A program made the translations under genes and the position numbers. A DNA stretch of 13,425 nt from CAYFVR01 sp046541515 (GTDB lineage: Bacteria > Desulfobacterota > Desulfobacteria > Desulfobacterales > Desulfococcaceae). How positions within the stretch are numbered: position 1 is the stretch's first letter; every line of letters starts with the position of its first letter. The stretch lies in contig JBKHDD010000137.1 in the NCBI GenBank assembly GCA_046541515.1, positions 1-13,425 on the forward strand, read 5' to 3'. A model generated the notes under the pieces. It did no database searches. It was not told the DNA's origin and saw only the letters and a list, made by a program, of their open reading frames with translations. Shown piece after piece: positions 1-8,000 of the stretch.

Positions 1-18
1 AATGCAATTCGCCCCTAC
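1..18. repeat. Probable half of a palindromic intergenic repeat, cut by the window edge
   Basis: The first bases read TGCAATTCGCCCCTAC. This looks like the right arm of a palindrome of the type GTAGGGGCGAAT/TGCAATTCGCCCCTAC, which I recall as a common dispersed intergenic repeat in several bacterial groups. The left arm would lie outside the window, so the palindrome itself is not seen. The recall is unaided by any search. Confidence 0.3.
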
Positions 19-118
19 AAATTTTCGCCAAAATGAACGGTATTGGGGCTAAGGAGATTGATTTTCCCGTCGGAACAGGAAACGCCGGATTGCCCCAAGC
101 GTCGGAGGCTCCGGAGGT

Positions 119-152
119 AAAAAGGGGCGCCGAATCCGAAGGCCCCAAAAAA
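119..152 (-). terminator. Weak second terminator-like hairpin
   Basis: On the minus strand T6 is followed by GGGGC, a 13-base loop, GCCCC and then T5. The stem is only 5 bp (124-128 with 142-146). It sits about 30 bases beyond the strong hairpin at 180-224, so it could be a backup terminator for the small gene at 244-396. The remaining sequence from 1 to 180 shows no credible gene. Confidence 0.35.
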
Positions 153-179
153 GAGGGAAGGGAAATGACAGCGCCCCCG

Positions 180-224
180 GAAAACAAAGACGCCCGCCAT
201 GGATTGGCGGGCGTCTTTGTTTTC
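180..224. terminator. Strong hairpin terminator, probably bidirectional
   Basis: This is a perfect 19-bp inverted repeat. GAAAACAAAGACGCCCGCC at 180-198 pairs with its complement at 206-224 around a 7-base loop (ATGGATT). The stem base is A/T-rich on both sides, so the RNA from either strand has a GC-rich stem followed by a U-rich tail. It begins 20 bases after the stop codon of the small gene at 244-396 and most likely ends that transcript. It would also stop any transcript entering from the left. Confidence 0.8.
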
Positions 225-243
225 ACCTGAAACGGGAAAAGGG

Positions 244-396
244 TTAATTTGATCGAACCCGTTGAACAATCCGCTTTGGCGCTCGAAAAAGAGAGAGGAC
301 GATATCCTTGAACAGGCTGAAAACCAGAATGGCGCCCACAACAAAAAGGCTCGCGTATATCTGAAAAACTTCGCCAAAGAAAGAACGATTGGCCAT
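244..396 (-). CDS. Small single-pass membrane protein, 50 aa, unknown function
   Basis: A 50-codon frame starts with ATG at 396 and ends with TAA at 244-246. A GGAAGG ribosome binding site lies 8 bases upstream (405-410). The protein begins MANRSFFGEVF. It has one hydrophobic segment (about residues 12-37, including LFVVGAILVFSLF) and a basic C-terminal tail (residues 38-50, with KR, QR and VR pairs), as expected of an inner-membrane protein with a cytoplasmic tail. A promoter-like site lies at 427-455 and a strong hairpin terminator follows the stop within 20 bases, so it looks like a complete one-gene transcript. I do not recognise a family. Longer open frames across the same DNA on this strand lack a ribosome binding site and have improbable composition. 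The gene call rests on the binding site, composition and terminator, not on homology. Confidence 0.65.
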   Translation of the reverse strand: MANRSFFGEVFQIYASLFVVGAILVFSLFKDIVLSLFRAPKRIVQRVRSN

Positions 397-426
397 GGCA
401 AGTGCCTTCCGGATTGAGTTTCCATC

Positions 427-455
427 AACTTAAGCCGATGGCACGAGGGAATCAA
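427..455 (-). promoter_or_regulatory. Candidate sigma-70 promoter for the 50-aa membrane protein
   Basis: On the minus strand TTGATT (450-455) and TAAGTT (427-432) are separated by exactly 17 bases. The -35 matches consensus at 4 of 6 positions and the -10 at 3 of 6. It would place the transcript start about 25 bases upstream of the ATG at 396. The match is modest. Confidence 0.3.
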
Positions 456-495
456 TGGGGGGTTTCCGGTACGCCCCCATGGGGAAATCCCCCAT
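455..495. repeat. 13-bp inverted repeat upstream of the small gene
   Basis: ATGGGGGGTTTCC at 455-467 pairs with GGAAATCCCCCAT at 483-495 (12 of 13 positions, plus one G-T). The loop of 15 bases contains CCCCATGGGG-type sequence that could pair in a competing way. Its edge touches the proposed -35 element of the small gene. No T-run follows on either strand, so it is not a simple terminator. It may be an operator or an RNA structure. The rest of the 274-bp gap (397-670) holds a 5-bp hairpin at 583-595 (ATACC/GGTAT) and no credible gene. Confidence 0.45.
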
Positions 496-670
496 GACCG
501 TCGCGCCGCTCCAAAACCACCGCTTCTGGAACCAGGAACCAGATTGACATGAATCCCAAACTGATTCTGGTGACAACGACCCATACCAAAGGTATTTTAG
601 CACAAACAAAGGGTCGGCAAAAAAACGGTCCATTCGCGGGGCGGGCGGCGTCCGGAGATGCGGGGTTGAG

Positions 671-1201
671 TTACCGGGTCAACTCTTCGGTCAACGACTG
701 GATTTTGGAGTTTTCCATCAACTCGCGAAATTTGGGATCGTTGCGAAGCGCTTCCAGGTCGCCGGCCATGACCTTTTCCATCACCTCCGGGTCCTGGAGA
801 ACGCTTTGAACTTCCGGGTCGTTCCGCAGGGCGAAGACCATGCCCAAAAGCCCGGGGTTCGACATCACGTCGCCCATCATCGACTGTCGCATGGCGGCCA
901 TGTCTTCCTCGCCTTCGCCCGGCTTTCCGGATTTCAAAACGGCCGTTTCGTCCGCGCCGGGGGATCGGATGGTCCGGATGGCGTTTTCCTCGATGTTCAG
1001 CGTGCCCATGGTTTCGGATTTCAGGGCGTAGACCCCGTCTTTCAGCGAAATCACCTCCGCCAGGATCACGCTGCCGTCGCCCAGCACCACCTCGCGAAGT
1101 TGGCCCGCCGTTGCGGCGGTCCCCAGAAAAAGCGCGCCGAGCAAAACAATGATCGACACGAGTCCCAGAACCAGACCGCCGACCGGTTTTCGGTATTTCA
1201 T
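671..1201 (-). CDS. Exported or membrane-anchored protein with beta module and STI1-like helical tail, 176 aa
   Basis: The protein begins MKYRKPVGG and has a hydrophobic segment at residues 8-28 that is a signal peptide or N-terminal anchor. Residues 34-79 look like a small beta-barrel (LGDGSVILAEV, GVYALKSETMGTLNI, AIRTI), a pattern seen in small Sm-like or SH3-like modules of bacterial envelope proteins. After a charged linker (about 80-100), residues 105-170 form a helical region with spaced DP motifs: NPGLLG, NDPEVQSVLQDPEV, NDPKFRELM. This resembles the STI1/Hop DP-repeat domain of co-chaperones. Function is unknown. The start at 1201 was chosen because AAGGGAG lies 6 bases upstream. An in-frame ATG at 1249 would add 16 residues but has no binding site and would put charged residues before the signal segment. 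The gene lies 97 bases after maeB and may have its own promoter at 1259-1286. Confidence 0.75.
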   Translation of the reverse strand: MKYRKPVGGLVLGLVSIIVLLGALFLGTAATAGQLREVVLGDGSVILAEVISLKDGVYALKSETMGTLNIEENAIRTIRSPGADETAVLKSGKPGEGEEDMAAMRQSMMGDVMSNPGLLGMVFALRNDPEVQSVLQDPEVMEKVMAGDLEALRNDPKFRELMENSKIQSLTEELTR

Positions 1202-1207
1202 CACAAA

Positions 1208-1214
1208 CTCCCTT
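1208..1214 (-). promoter_or_regulatory. Ribosome binding site that sets the start at 1201
   Basis: AAGGGAG on the minus strand, 6 bases before the ATG at 1199-1201. It favours the 176-residue product over the longer in-frame start at 1249. Confidence 0.75.
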
Positions 1215-1258
1215 GATGTTTTGGAATCGATTTTCCGACCAATTTTCATTACTTGGAA

Positions 1259-1286
1259 AACATAGACACCCTGCGGAGTTTGGCAA
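1259..1286 (-). promoter_or_regulatory. Candidate promoter for the STI1-like protein
   Basis: On the minus strand TTGCCA (1281-1286, 5 of 6 to consensus) and TATGTT (1259-1264, 4 of 6) are 16 bases apart. This lies in the 97-bp gap after maeB and would give a leader of about 50 bases. It suggests the downstream gene can be transcribed independently of maeB. No clear terminator follows maeB, so read-through is also possible. Confidence 0.4.
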
Positions 1287-1298
1287 GGGGAACCGTTT

Positions 1299-3578
1299 TC
1301 AGCCCTCTTTCGCGGCCTTTTCCTGTCGTTCGTGGTCCTGGGCCTGGGCCACGGTGATGGCGATCACGTTGACCACGTTCTCCATGTCGATGTTCCGCTG
1401 CAACACGTTAAACGGTTTGCTGATGCCCATCAGCAGCGGGCCGATGGCCTTGACCCCCCCGATGCGGTCCAGCAGTTTGTATGCCACGTTGCCCGCCGCC
1501 AGCTCCGGAAACACCAGCACGTTGGCCGCCTGGCCGAGCCGGTTGAAGGGGAACTCGCCGTTGAGGATTTCCTCGGTCACCGCCGTGTCCGCCTGCATTT
1601 CGCCGTCGATCTTGAGGTCGGGCCGCTGTTTGAGCGCGATTTCCACGGCCCGCTGCACCCGGGCGGCGTCCGGGTGTCGTGTGCGTCCGAAGTTGGAAAA
1701 GGACAGCATGGCCACCCGGGGCTCGAAATCGAAAAACTCCGCCATTTCGGCGGTCAGAATCGCAATTTCGGCCAGGTCTTCCGAGGAGGGATTGATGTTG
1801 ACCGTGGCGTCGGCGAACAGCATGGTCCGATTGCGGGATATCATCAGGTAAACCCCGGCGACCTTGCGGATTCCGGGCCGGCGCGGGATTACCTGGAGAA
1901 CCGGACGGATGGCGTTGGGATACGACTGCCGGATGCCGTGCACCTGGCCGTCCACCAGCCCCTCGTGGACCATCATCGCGCCGAAGATGTAGGGATTTTT
2001 CAGTTGCAGCCGGGTTTCGTCCCGGGACCAGCCCTTCCGCGCCCGCCGTTCAAACAGCTTTTCGGTAAATTCGTCCAGGTGCTCGCTGTTTTCCGGATCG
2101 TGGATTTCCAGGCCGTCCAGGGGAATGTGCATTTCCCGGGCCATTTTCTGGATTTTCGCCTCGTCCCCCAGCAGGCGCGGCCGGGCGATGCCCTCCCGGG
2201 CCACGTGATGGGCCGCCCGCAGAATGACCGGATGGCTCCCTTCCGGCAACACGATCCGCTTGGGTTCGCGCTCGGCCCGGAAGATCACCTTCCGCATGAT
2301 CTCCCGTTCCGGTCCCAGGATGGATTCCAGCCGCCGGATGTAGTCGTCCTTGGGCGGAAGGCCGACCCGGGCCACGCCGGTGGCCACCGCCGCTTCGGCC
2401 ACCGCCGGAACCACCTTCAGCAGCACCCGGGGGTCCAGCGGCTTGGGAATGATGTATTCCGGGCCGAACTGAATCGGCTTCCCGCCGTAGGCCCGAATGA
2501 CCGAGTCGGGCACGTCCTGCCGGGCCAGTTCGGCGATGGCCTTCACCGCCGCCGCCTTCATTTCCACGTTGATGGTGGTGGCCCGGACGTCCAGCGCCCC
2601 TCGAAAAATGAACGGAAAGCCCAGCACGTTGTTCACCTGATTGGGAAAGTCGGACCGGCCCGTGGCCACGAGAGCGTCCGGACGGGCCGACTTGGCCGCG
2701 TGGTAGTCGATTTCCGGATCGGGATTGGCCAGCGGAAAAATGATCGGATTTTCCGCCATGAGCCGGATGAGTTCGGGGGTGAACGCGCCCTTGACCGAAA
2801 GCCCGACCAGGACGTGGGCGCCCCGGACCGCGTCCTCCAGGGTCCGCAATTCCGTTTCCGCGGCAAAGACTTCTTTGTACGGATTCATTCCGGCGGTTCG
2901 CCCCTGGTGGATCACCCCCCTGGAATCGACCATGAGAATGGAATCCCGCCGGACGCCCAGCTCCATGTACATCTTGGCGCAGGCGATGGCCGCGGCGCCG
3001 GCTCCGTTGATGACCACCCGAAGTTCGCTCATGCGACGGCCGGTCAGTTCCGCCGCGTTGAGCAAGGCCGCCGCCGAGATGATCGCCGTGCCGTGCTGGT
3101 CGTCGTGGAACACCGGAATGTTCATCTGCTCGATGAGCTGTTCCTCGATATAAAAACAATCCGGCCCTTTGATGTCCTCCAGGTTGATGCCGCCGAAGGT
3201 CGGCTCCAGCAGCTTCACCGTGCGGATGAACTCGTCGGGGTCTTCGGTGTCGATCTCGATGTCGAACACGTCCAGGTCCGCGAATCGCTTGAAGAGAACA
3301 CCCTTGCCCTCCATCACCGGCTTGCCGGCCAGGGGGCCGATGTTGCCCAGCCCCAGCACCGCCGTCCCGTTGGTGATCACGCCCACCAGATTTCCCCGGG
3401 CGGTGTAGTCGAAGGACAAATCCGGGTTTTCCTGGATTTTCAGGCAGGGAATCGCCACGCCGGGCGTGTAGGCCAGGCTCAGATCGCTTTGGGAGAGGCA
3501 GGGTTTGGTGGGGATCACCTCGATTTTTCCGGGTCGCGGCTCTTTGTGGTAGTGCAGGACTTCGTCTTCAAACGACAT
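1299..3578 (-). CDS. maeB: NADP-type malic enzyme with C-terminal phosphotransacetylase-like domain
   Basis: The 759-residue length and two-part layout match the MaeB family, which decarboxylates malate to pyruvate with reduction of NAD(P). Malic enzyme domain, about residues 1-425: catalytic Tyr37 in SLAYTPGVA, Lys92 in MEGKGVLFK, metal-binding residues in INLEDIKGPD (131-140) and HDDQHGTA (158-165), nucleotide-binding GAGAAA at 192-197, then FPLANPDPEI and SDFPNQVNNVLGFPF. The PTA-like domain runs from about residue 428 (KVIFRAEREPKRIVLPEG) to 755, with GPLLMGISKPFNVLQR near 713-728. In studied MaeB proteins this tail is not an active phosphotransacetylase but senses acetyl-CoA; whether that holds here is inference. 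The start is the natural family start, with only a weak purine-rich site (CGGGAAA) upstream. asd lies 252 bases upstream on the same strand, so co-transcription is uncertain. Whether NAD or NADP is used cannot be settled from the sequence. Confidence 0.95.
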   Translation of the reverse strand: MSFEDEVLHYHKEPRPGKIEVIPTKPCLSQSDLSLAYTPGVAIPCLKIQENPDLSFDYTARGNLVGVITNGTAVLGLGNIGPLAGKPVMEGKGVLFKRFADLDVFDIEIDTEDPDEFIRTVKLLEPTFGGINLEDIKGPDCFYIEEQLIEQMNIPVFHDDQHGTAIISAAALLNAAELTGRRMSELRVVINGAGAAAIACAKMYMELGVRRDSILMVDSRGVIHQGRTAGMNPYKEVFAAETELRTLEDAVRGAHVLVGLSVKGAFTPELIRLMAENPIIFPLANPDPEIDYHAAKSARPDALVATGRSDFPNQVNNVLGFPFIFRGALDVRATTINVEMKAAAVKAIAELARQDVPDSVIRAYGGKPIQFGPEYIIPKPLDPRVLLKVVPAVAEAAVATGVARVGLPPKDDYIRRLESILGPEREIMRKVIFRAEREPKRIVLPEGSHPVILRAAHHVAREGIARPRLLGDEAKIQKMAREMHIPLDGLEIHDPENSEHLDEFTEKLFERRARKGWSRDETRLQLKNPYIFGAMMVHEGLVDGQVHGIRQSYPNAIRPVLQVIPRRPGIRKVAGVYLMISRNRTMLFADATVNINPSSEDLAEIAILTAEMAEFFDFEPRVAMLSFSNFGRTRHPDAARVQRAVEIALKQRPDLKIDGEMQADTAVTEEILNGEFPFNRLGQAANVLVFPELAAGNVAYKLLDRIGGVKAIGPLLMGISKPFNVLQRNIDMENVVNVIAITVAQAQDHERQEKAAKEG

Positions 3579-3638
3579 GGCGGGTTTCCCGTTCGGATAG
3601 GGTCAATGGAAGGAGGGGGCGGAACAAAACCGAAAACG

Positions 3639-3652
3639 CTTCGGCCTCGAAG
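3639..3652 (-). terminator. Weak terminator-like hairpin ahead of maeB
   Basis: On the minus strand CTTCG, a four-base loop and CGAAG are followed two bases later by TTTT and then a second TTTT. The stem is only 5 bp. It lies about 60 bases before the maeB start, so it could end the asd transcript or act as an attenuator. The evidence is slight. Confidence 0.25.
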
Positions 3653-3662
3653 GACCGTTCCC

Positions 3663-3704
3663 CGACGGGCGGGCCGACGGAATTCCGCCTCGCCCCGCCC
3701 GTCG
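3663..3704. repeat. 11-bp perfect inverted repeat between asd and maeB
   Basis: CGACGGGCGGG at 3663-3673 pairs exactly with CCCGCCCGTCG at 3694-3704. The 20-base loop holds CGGAATTCCG, itself a perfect palindrome. No T-run follows on either strand, so it does not look like a terminator. It could be part of a dispersed palindromic repeat. Confidence 0.55.
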
Positions 3705-3830
3705 AGTTTCTGGCTTGGGCGATTTGCAATAATGAATTTACCGTTCTTGGCGCCGAGGATAAAGCCCCGGTGCGCCCGCAAGGGGCGCCCCCACGAAGTC
3801 TGGACGGTATTTCAATTCTCGCAAAACACC

Positions 3831-4943
3831 CTAGCTCTCCAACAAAATCCGCAACATCCGCCGCAGCGGCTCGGCCGCGCCCCAGAGGAGCTGATCGCCC
3901 ACGGAGAAGGCGGTCAGGTATTCGGGGCCGATGTTCATCTTCCGCAGCCGGCCCACGGGTACGGACAACGTCCCGGTGACCTTGGCCGGGGTCAGCTCCC
4001 GAAGGGTGGCCTCTTTCTCGTTGGGGACCACCGAAACCCAATCGTTGTGTTCGGCGATCATTCCCGTGATTTCGTCCAGGGGAACGTCCTTGGACAGTTT
4101 GATGGTGAACGCCTGGCTGTGGCAGCGCATGGCCCCGATGCGCACGCACTGGCCGTCGATGGGAATGGGATCGGCCTCGCGGCCCAGGATTTTGTTGGTC
4201 TCGGCGTAGCCCTTCCACTCCTCCTTGGTCTGGCCGTTCTCCATGGCCCGGTCGATCCACGGAATCAAACTGGCGGCCAGGGGGACGCCGAACTGATCGA
4301 CGGGAAAATCCCCGGACCGCAGGACGTCGATCACCCGCCGGTCCAGCTCGTGGATCGCGGAGGCCGGATCGTCCAGCAGATCGGCGGCGGCGTTCCCGAT
4401 GGTTCGCATCTGGGCCACCAGCTCCTTCATGTTTTTGGCCCCGGCGCCGGAGGCGGCCTGATAGGTCATGGAGGTCATCCACTGAATCAGCCCCTTTTCG
4501 AAAAGACCGCCCAGGGCCATCAACATCAGCGAGACCGTGCAGTTGCCGCCGACGAAGTTTTTCACGCCCCGGGCGAGCGCCGCGTCGATCACCTTCCGGT
4601 TGACCGGGTCCAGGACGATCACGCTGTCCTCGGCCATCCGGAGGGTGGAAGCGGCGTCGATCCAGTATCCCTTCCAGCCGGCGTTCCGCAGGGCCGGATA
4701 AATTTCCTGGGTGTAGCCGCCGCCCTGACAGGAAATCAGGATGTCCATTTCGGCCAGCCGTTCCACCTTTCCGGCGTCTTCCACCGGCGGGGCGTCCCGT
4801 CCGACGTCGGGGCCGGCGGTCCCGGCCTGGGAGGTGGAAAAAAAGAAGGGGTCAAACCCCGTAAAATCGTTTTCGGCCCGCATACGGTCCATGAGGACCG
4901 AACCGACCATGCCTCGCCATCCAATAAAACCGACGCGCGTCAT
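3831..4943 (-). CDS. asd: Aspartate-semialdehyde dehydrogenase
   Basis: This enzyme reduces beta-aspartyl phosphate to aspartate semialdehyde with NADPH, the branch point to lysine/diaminopimelate, threonine and methionine. The 370-residue length and motifs match the E. coli-type Asd rather than the shorter Gram-positive type. They are the Rossmann segment GFIGWRGMVGSVL (residues 5-17), phosphate-binding Arg102 in STLRM, catalytic Cys135 in GGNCTVSLM, Gln162 in TYQAASGAGAKNM, Lys243 in EEWKGYAET, Arg268 and catalytic His275 in RIGAMRCHSQAFTIK. The start has GAGAGG 7 bases upstream (4951-4956). The gene follows the sensor kinase by 106 bases, with a hairpin between them. It has no other amino-acid biosynthesis gene beside it in this window. 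Nothing is missing from the active site. Confidence 0.96.
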   Translation of the reverse strand: MTRVGFIGWRGMVGSVLMDRMRAENDFTGFDPFFFSTSQAGTAGPDVGRDAPPVEDAGKVERLAEMDILISCQGGGYTQEIYPALRNAGWKGYWIDAASTLRMAEDSVIVLDPVNRKVIDAALARGVKNFVGGNCTVSLMLMALGGLFEKGLIQWMTSMTYQAASGAGAKNMKELVAQMRTIGNAAADLLDDPASAIHELDRRVIDVLRSGDFPVDQFGVPLAASLIPWIDRAMENGQTKEEWKGYAETNKILGREADPIPIDGQCVRIGAMRCHSQAFTIKLSKDVPLDEITGMIAEHNDWVSVVPNEKEATLRELTPAKVTGTLSVPVGRLRKMNIGPEYLTAFSVGDQLLWGAAEPLRRMLRILLES

Positions 4944-4975
4944 CGTCGTACCTCTCGATGGTTGATGTGAAATAA

Positions 4976-5004
4976 GGGACTCGCGAATGGGGGCGCGAGA
5001 TCCC
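4976..5004 (-). terminator. Hairpin between the sensor kinase and asd, possible terminator
   Basis: GGGACTCGCG at 4976-4985 pairs with CGCGAG-A-TCCC at 4994-5004 with one bulged base and an 8-base loop. On the minus strand the stem is followed by TTATTT, a poor U-tract. It lies about 45 bases after the kinase stop codon and about 30 before the asd start. It could end the kinase transcript or lie in the asd leader. Confidence 0.4.
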
Positions 5005-5049
5005 TGTTGTGCGGGGAACGGCGGCGAAAATCAAGCCCTCTTTTGGGAC

Positions 5050-8000
5050 TCAGGTCTCGCCGAAAGGTTCCTCCCCCGGCGTTTCATCGCCCGCCGGCCG
5101 ATTCTCCAGGGCCTCTCGAATTCGTTTTCCAAGTTTTTTCAGTGTGTAAGGTTTTTTGAGCAGGCTGGACGCGCCCAGCGCCTTCACCCGACGGAAATCC
5201 TCGGTCTCCGCCATGCCGCTGGCGATCACGGCCCGCTGGCCCGGTCGAATTTCCAGGATGCGTTCGAAAGTCTCGCGGCCGTTCATGCCCGGCTCCATCA
5301 CCATGTCCAGCAACACCAGATCGGCCGGCCGCTCCCGCAGGTATTCCAGGGCGGCCTCGCCGCTTTCCGCCGAATCGGCCCGATAGCCCAGCTTTTCCAG
5401 CAGGGAGCAGGCGATCTCCCGCTGGAGCGGCTCGTCGTCCACCACCAGCACCCGCTCCCCCGACCCGGCGTAGTCGATCAGCGACGATTCCGAGGGCCTG
5501 GCCTCCGGAGCGGCGGAAATCCAGGGGAAAAACAGGGTGAGGGCGGTGCCGTCCGGACCGGTGGAGACCCGGATGTGGCCGTCGTGGTCCAGAACGGTGT
5601 TCCAGACCACCGCCAATCCCAGGCCGGTGCCGCTGCGGCCCATGACCTTTCGGGTGTAAAAGGGCTCGAAAATATGTTCCCGGTCCGCCTCGGAAATGCC
5701 CGGCCCGTCGTCGGAGACGGTGAGCACGCTCCAGCGCCCGGCGGGCAACGGTTCGTCCCCTTCCAGCGGCGCGGACAGCTCGCGGATTTCGGTGGAAACC
5801 AGCACATGGCCCTCTCCCTGGACCGCCTCGAAGGCATTGGTCACCAAGTTCATGAGCGCCTTGCGCAAATGCACCGTCGACCCGGAAACATGGGGCGGCG
5901 CCTCCGAAAGCCAGGGAAGCAGGGTCACCGAGGCGTGGGCTTCCGTCAGGCTTTCGTATTCCGGCGAATCCAGATACTCCCGCACCAGCCCGTTCAGGTC
6001 CACCGGCTCCCGGGGGCTGGCCACGCCCCGGGCCACGGTGAGCAGGTCCGACACCACGGCGGCGGCCCGAAGCCCGGAGGCGCGCATGGCCTCCACCGGC
6101 CGCCGCAGGGGACTGTCCCCGGGCAGCTCCATCAGCAGCAGCTCTGGATAGCCGACCACCCCGGAGAGAATGTTGTTGAGGTCGTGGGCCACGCCCCCGG
6201 CCAGCAATCCCAGCGCCTCCATCTTTCGGGATCGTTCCAGCCGGTCCCGCAATTGGGCCTGCTCCCGGCGGGCCTCCCAGACTTCCGTGAAATCCCGGGA
6301 AAACACCGCCACCCGCCGGACCCGTCCGTCGTCCCCGAAAATCGGATAGCAACGGTTGGTGAATCGCCGGCCGTCCCGGGCGTCCTCGAACTGCGCCGGC
6401 TCGCCGGTTTCGAAAACGGCATCCAGTTCGCTCCGCCACCGCCGGAAACTCTCCCTGGAAAAAACCTCGGACAGGGATCGGCCCACGGTGGCTTCCATCC
6501 GGCGTTCGCTTTTTCGCAAAAAAATCTCGTTGCAGGAAACGATGGCGCCGTTCCGCTCCAAAAGCACCGCCGTGTCGCTGGTGGCGTTGAGCATGGCCCG
6601 GGCCGTTTCCTCGCTGGCCCGCAGTTCCTCTTCGGCCCGCTTCTGGTCGGTGACGTCGGCCACCACCCCTTCGATGGCGTCGGTCTCGGGCCGATACCGG
6701 GCCGAATAGCGCAGCCAGACCGGGGCCCCGTCCTTCCGGCGGAACCGGGCCTCGAAATTGTGCACCTGACCCCGGCTGCGGATCATTCCCAGCATCCGTT
6801 TGCGCTCGTCGGGGTTGATGTAGCCTTCCCGCAACCGATAGTCTCCGGCGCATTCGTCGCCGCTTTCGTAGCCGAGCATCTTTCCCAAGGCGTCGTTGCA
6901 GACCACGAACAGCCCCTCTTCCCCCAGGCTCCGGAAGAGGCCGATCTGGGCGTTTTCGAAAATATCCCGGTAGGTGCGTTCCCGTTCCCGAAGGGCCGCC
7001 TCGGCCGCCTTTTGCTCGGAAATATCGGTGTGGGCGCCGAGCAGCCGCAGGGGACGGCCCCCGGGGCCCCGCCGGACGGTCCGCCCCCGCCCCAGAAGCC
7101 ATCGCCAGTCGCCGTTCGCGGTCATAAAACGGAATTGAATCCGGAAGCCGGGGGTCCGCCCCTCCAGATGGTCCTGGATGGCCGCGTCGGCGTCCGGCAG
7201 GTCGTGGGGATGGACCCGCTTGCGCCACTCGGAAAGCGAGGCCGGAAAGGCGTCCGGCTCGTAGCCGACCATGGTGTAATAGCGCGGACTGAAATAGACG
7301 TTGTCTTCCGCCAGGTCCCAGTCCCAGATGCCGTCCCGGGTGGCCTCCATGGTGAGTTGAAGCCGCTCCCGGCTTTCCCGCAGGGCCGAAAGGGCCGCGT
7401 TGCGGCTTCGGACCATGGCGTTGGCCCGTTCCGCCAGAACGGTGAATTCCTGAAAATAAACGTCCTCCGGATGGATGACCGCCGCCATGGTCTCCGGCCC
7501 GCTTTCCTCGGCGTCTTTCAGAAAGCGGGAAAAGGCGGAAAAACTTTCCTCCACCCGTCGGCTGACGAACCGGGCCAGAAGCGCAATCATCAGGATCAGG
7601 GCCAGCACCCCGCCCAGCACGCCGGCGAACTGAAATCGAAGCTCCCGGCGAACTTCGGCGGTCTCCCGCTTGATCACCGGATCGATCTCGTCCAGGTAGA
7701 CGCCGGCGCCGATCATCCAATTCCATTCCGGCAGGGCCGCCACGTAGGAGAGCTTGGGCGCCGGCTCTTTTCCGCCCAGTTTGGGAAACCGGTAGCGCAA
7801 AAAACCCCCGCCCGGTCGAAGCGCCGCCTCCCGCTGAAGCTGGAGGATTTTATTTCCGTCCGGATCGGTCAGCTCCCAGTTGTCCACCGGCGTCGGAAGC
7901 GCCCGGCCGTCGAACACCAGAGAGGCGCCGTCCAGGGTGTTCACGAAAACGTAGCCTTGCTCCCCGTACCGGATGTCGGCGGCGTACTGGAGGGCCCAGT

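Larger units (their letters stand above)
3579..3830 (-). other. Structured 252-bp intergenic region between asd and maeB
   Basis: No convincing gene is present. An 88-codon minus frame (3515-3781) runs into maeB and has no good binding site. In transcription order the stretch contains a 6-bp GC hairpin near 3773-3789, a TTGCAAT-containing patch near 3724-3731, an 11-bp inverted repeat at 3663-3704, and a 5-bp hairpin at 3639-3652. The last is followed on the minus strand by CGTTTTCGGTTTT and is the most terminator-like element here. The number of paired segments in a short space suggests a dispersed intergenic repeat or a leader controlling maeB. Confidence 0.5.

Noticed and set aside
15..584. 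189-codon minus frame across the left intergenic region
   Set aside because: It runs through the terminator hairpin and the start region of the better 50-residue gene in another frame, with no binding site.
597..633. T-run and GC-rich stretch after the STI1-like gene as a terminator
   Set aside because: The T7 is present on the minus strand but no stem could be paired directly before it.
428..759. Separate phosphotransacetylase gene suggested by the second half of the malic enzyme
   Set aside because: These are residue positions of the same protein: the frame is continuous and the fused layout is the normal MaeB form.
3515..3781. 88-residue minus-strand gene between asd and maeB
   Set aside because: It overlaps maeB in another frame, lacks a clear binding site and crosses the inverted repeats.
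1332..4970. Very long plus-strand open frame opposite maeB and asd
   Set aside because: It is antisense to two genes with intact catalytic motifs, is rich in His, Arg, Gly and Pro, and has no binding site. High GC removes stop codons on the opposite strand.
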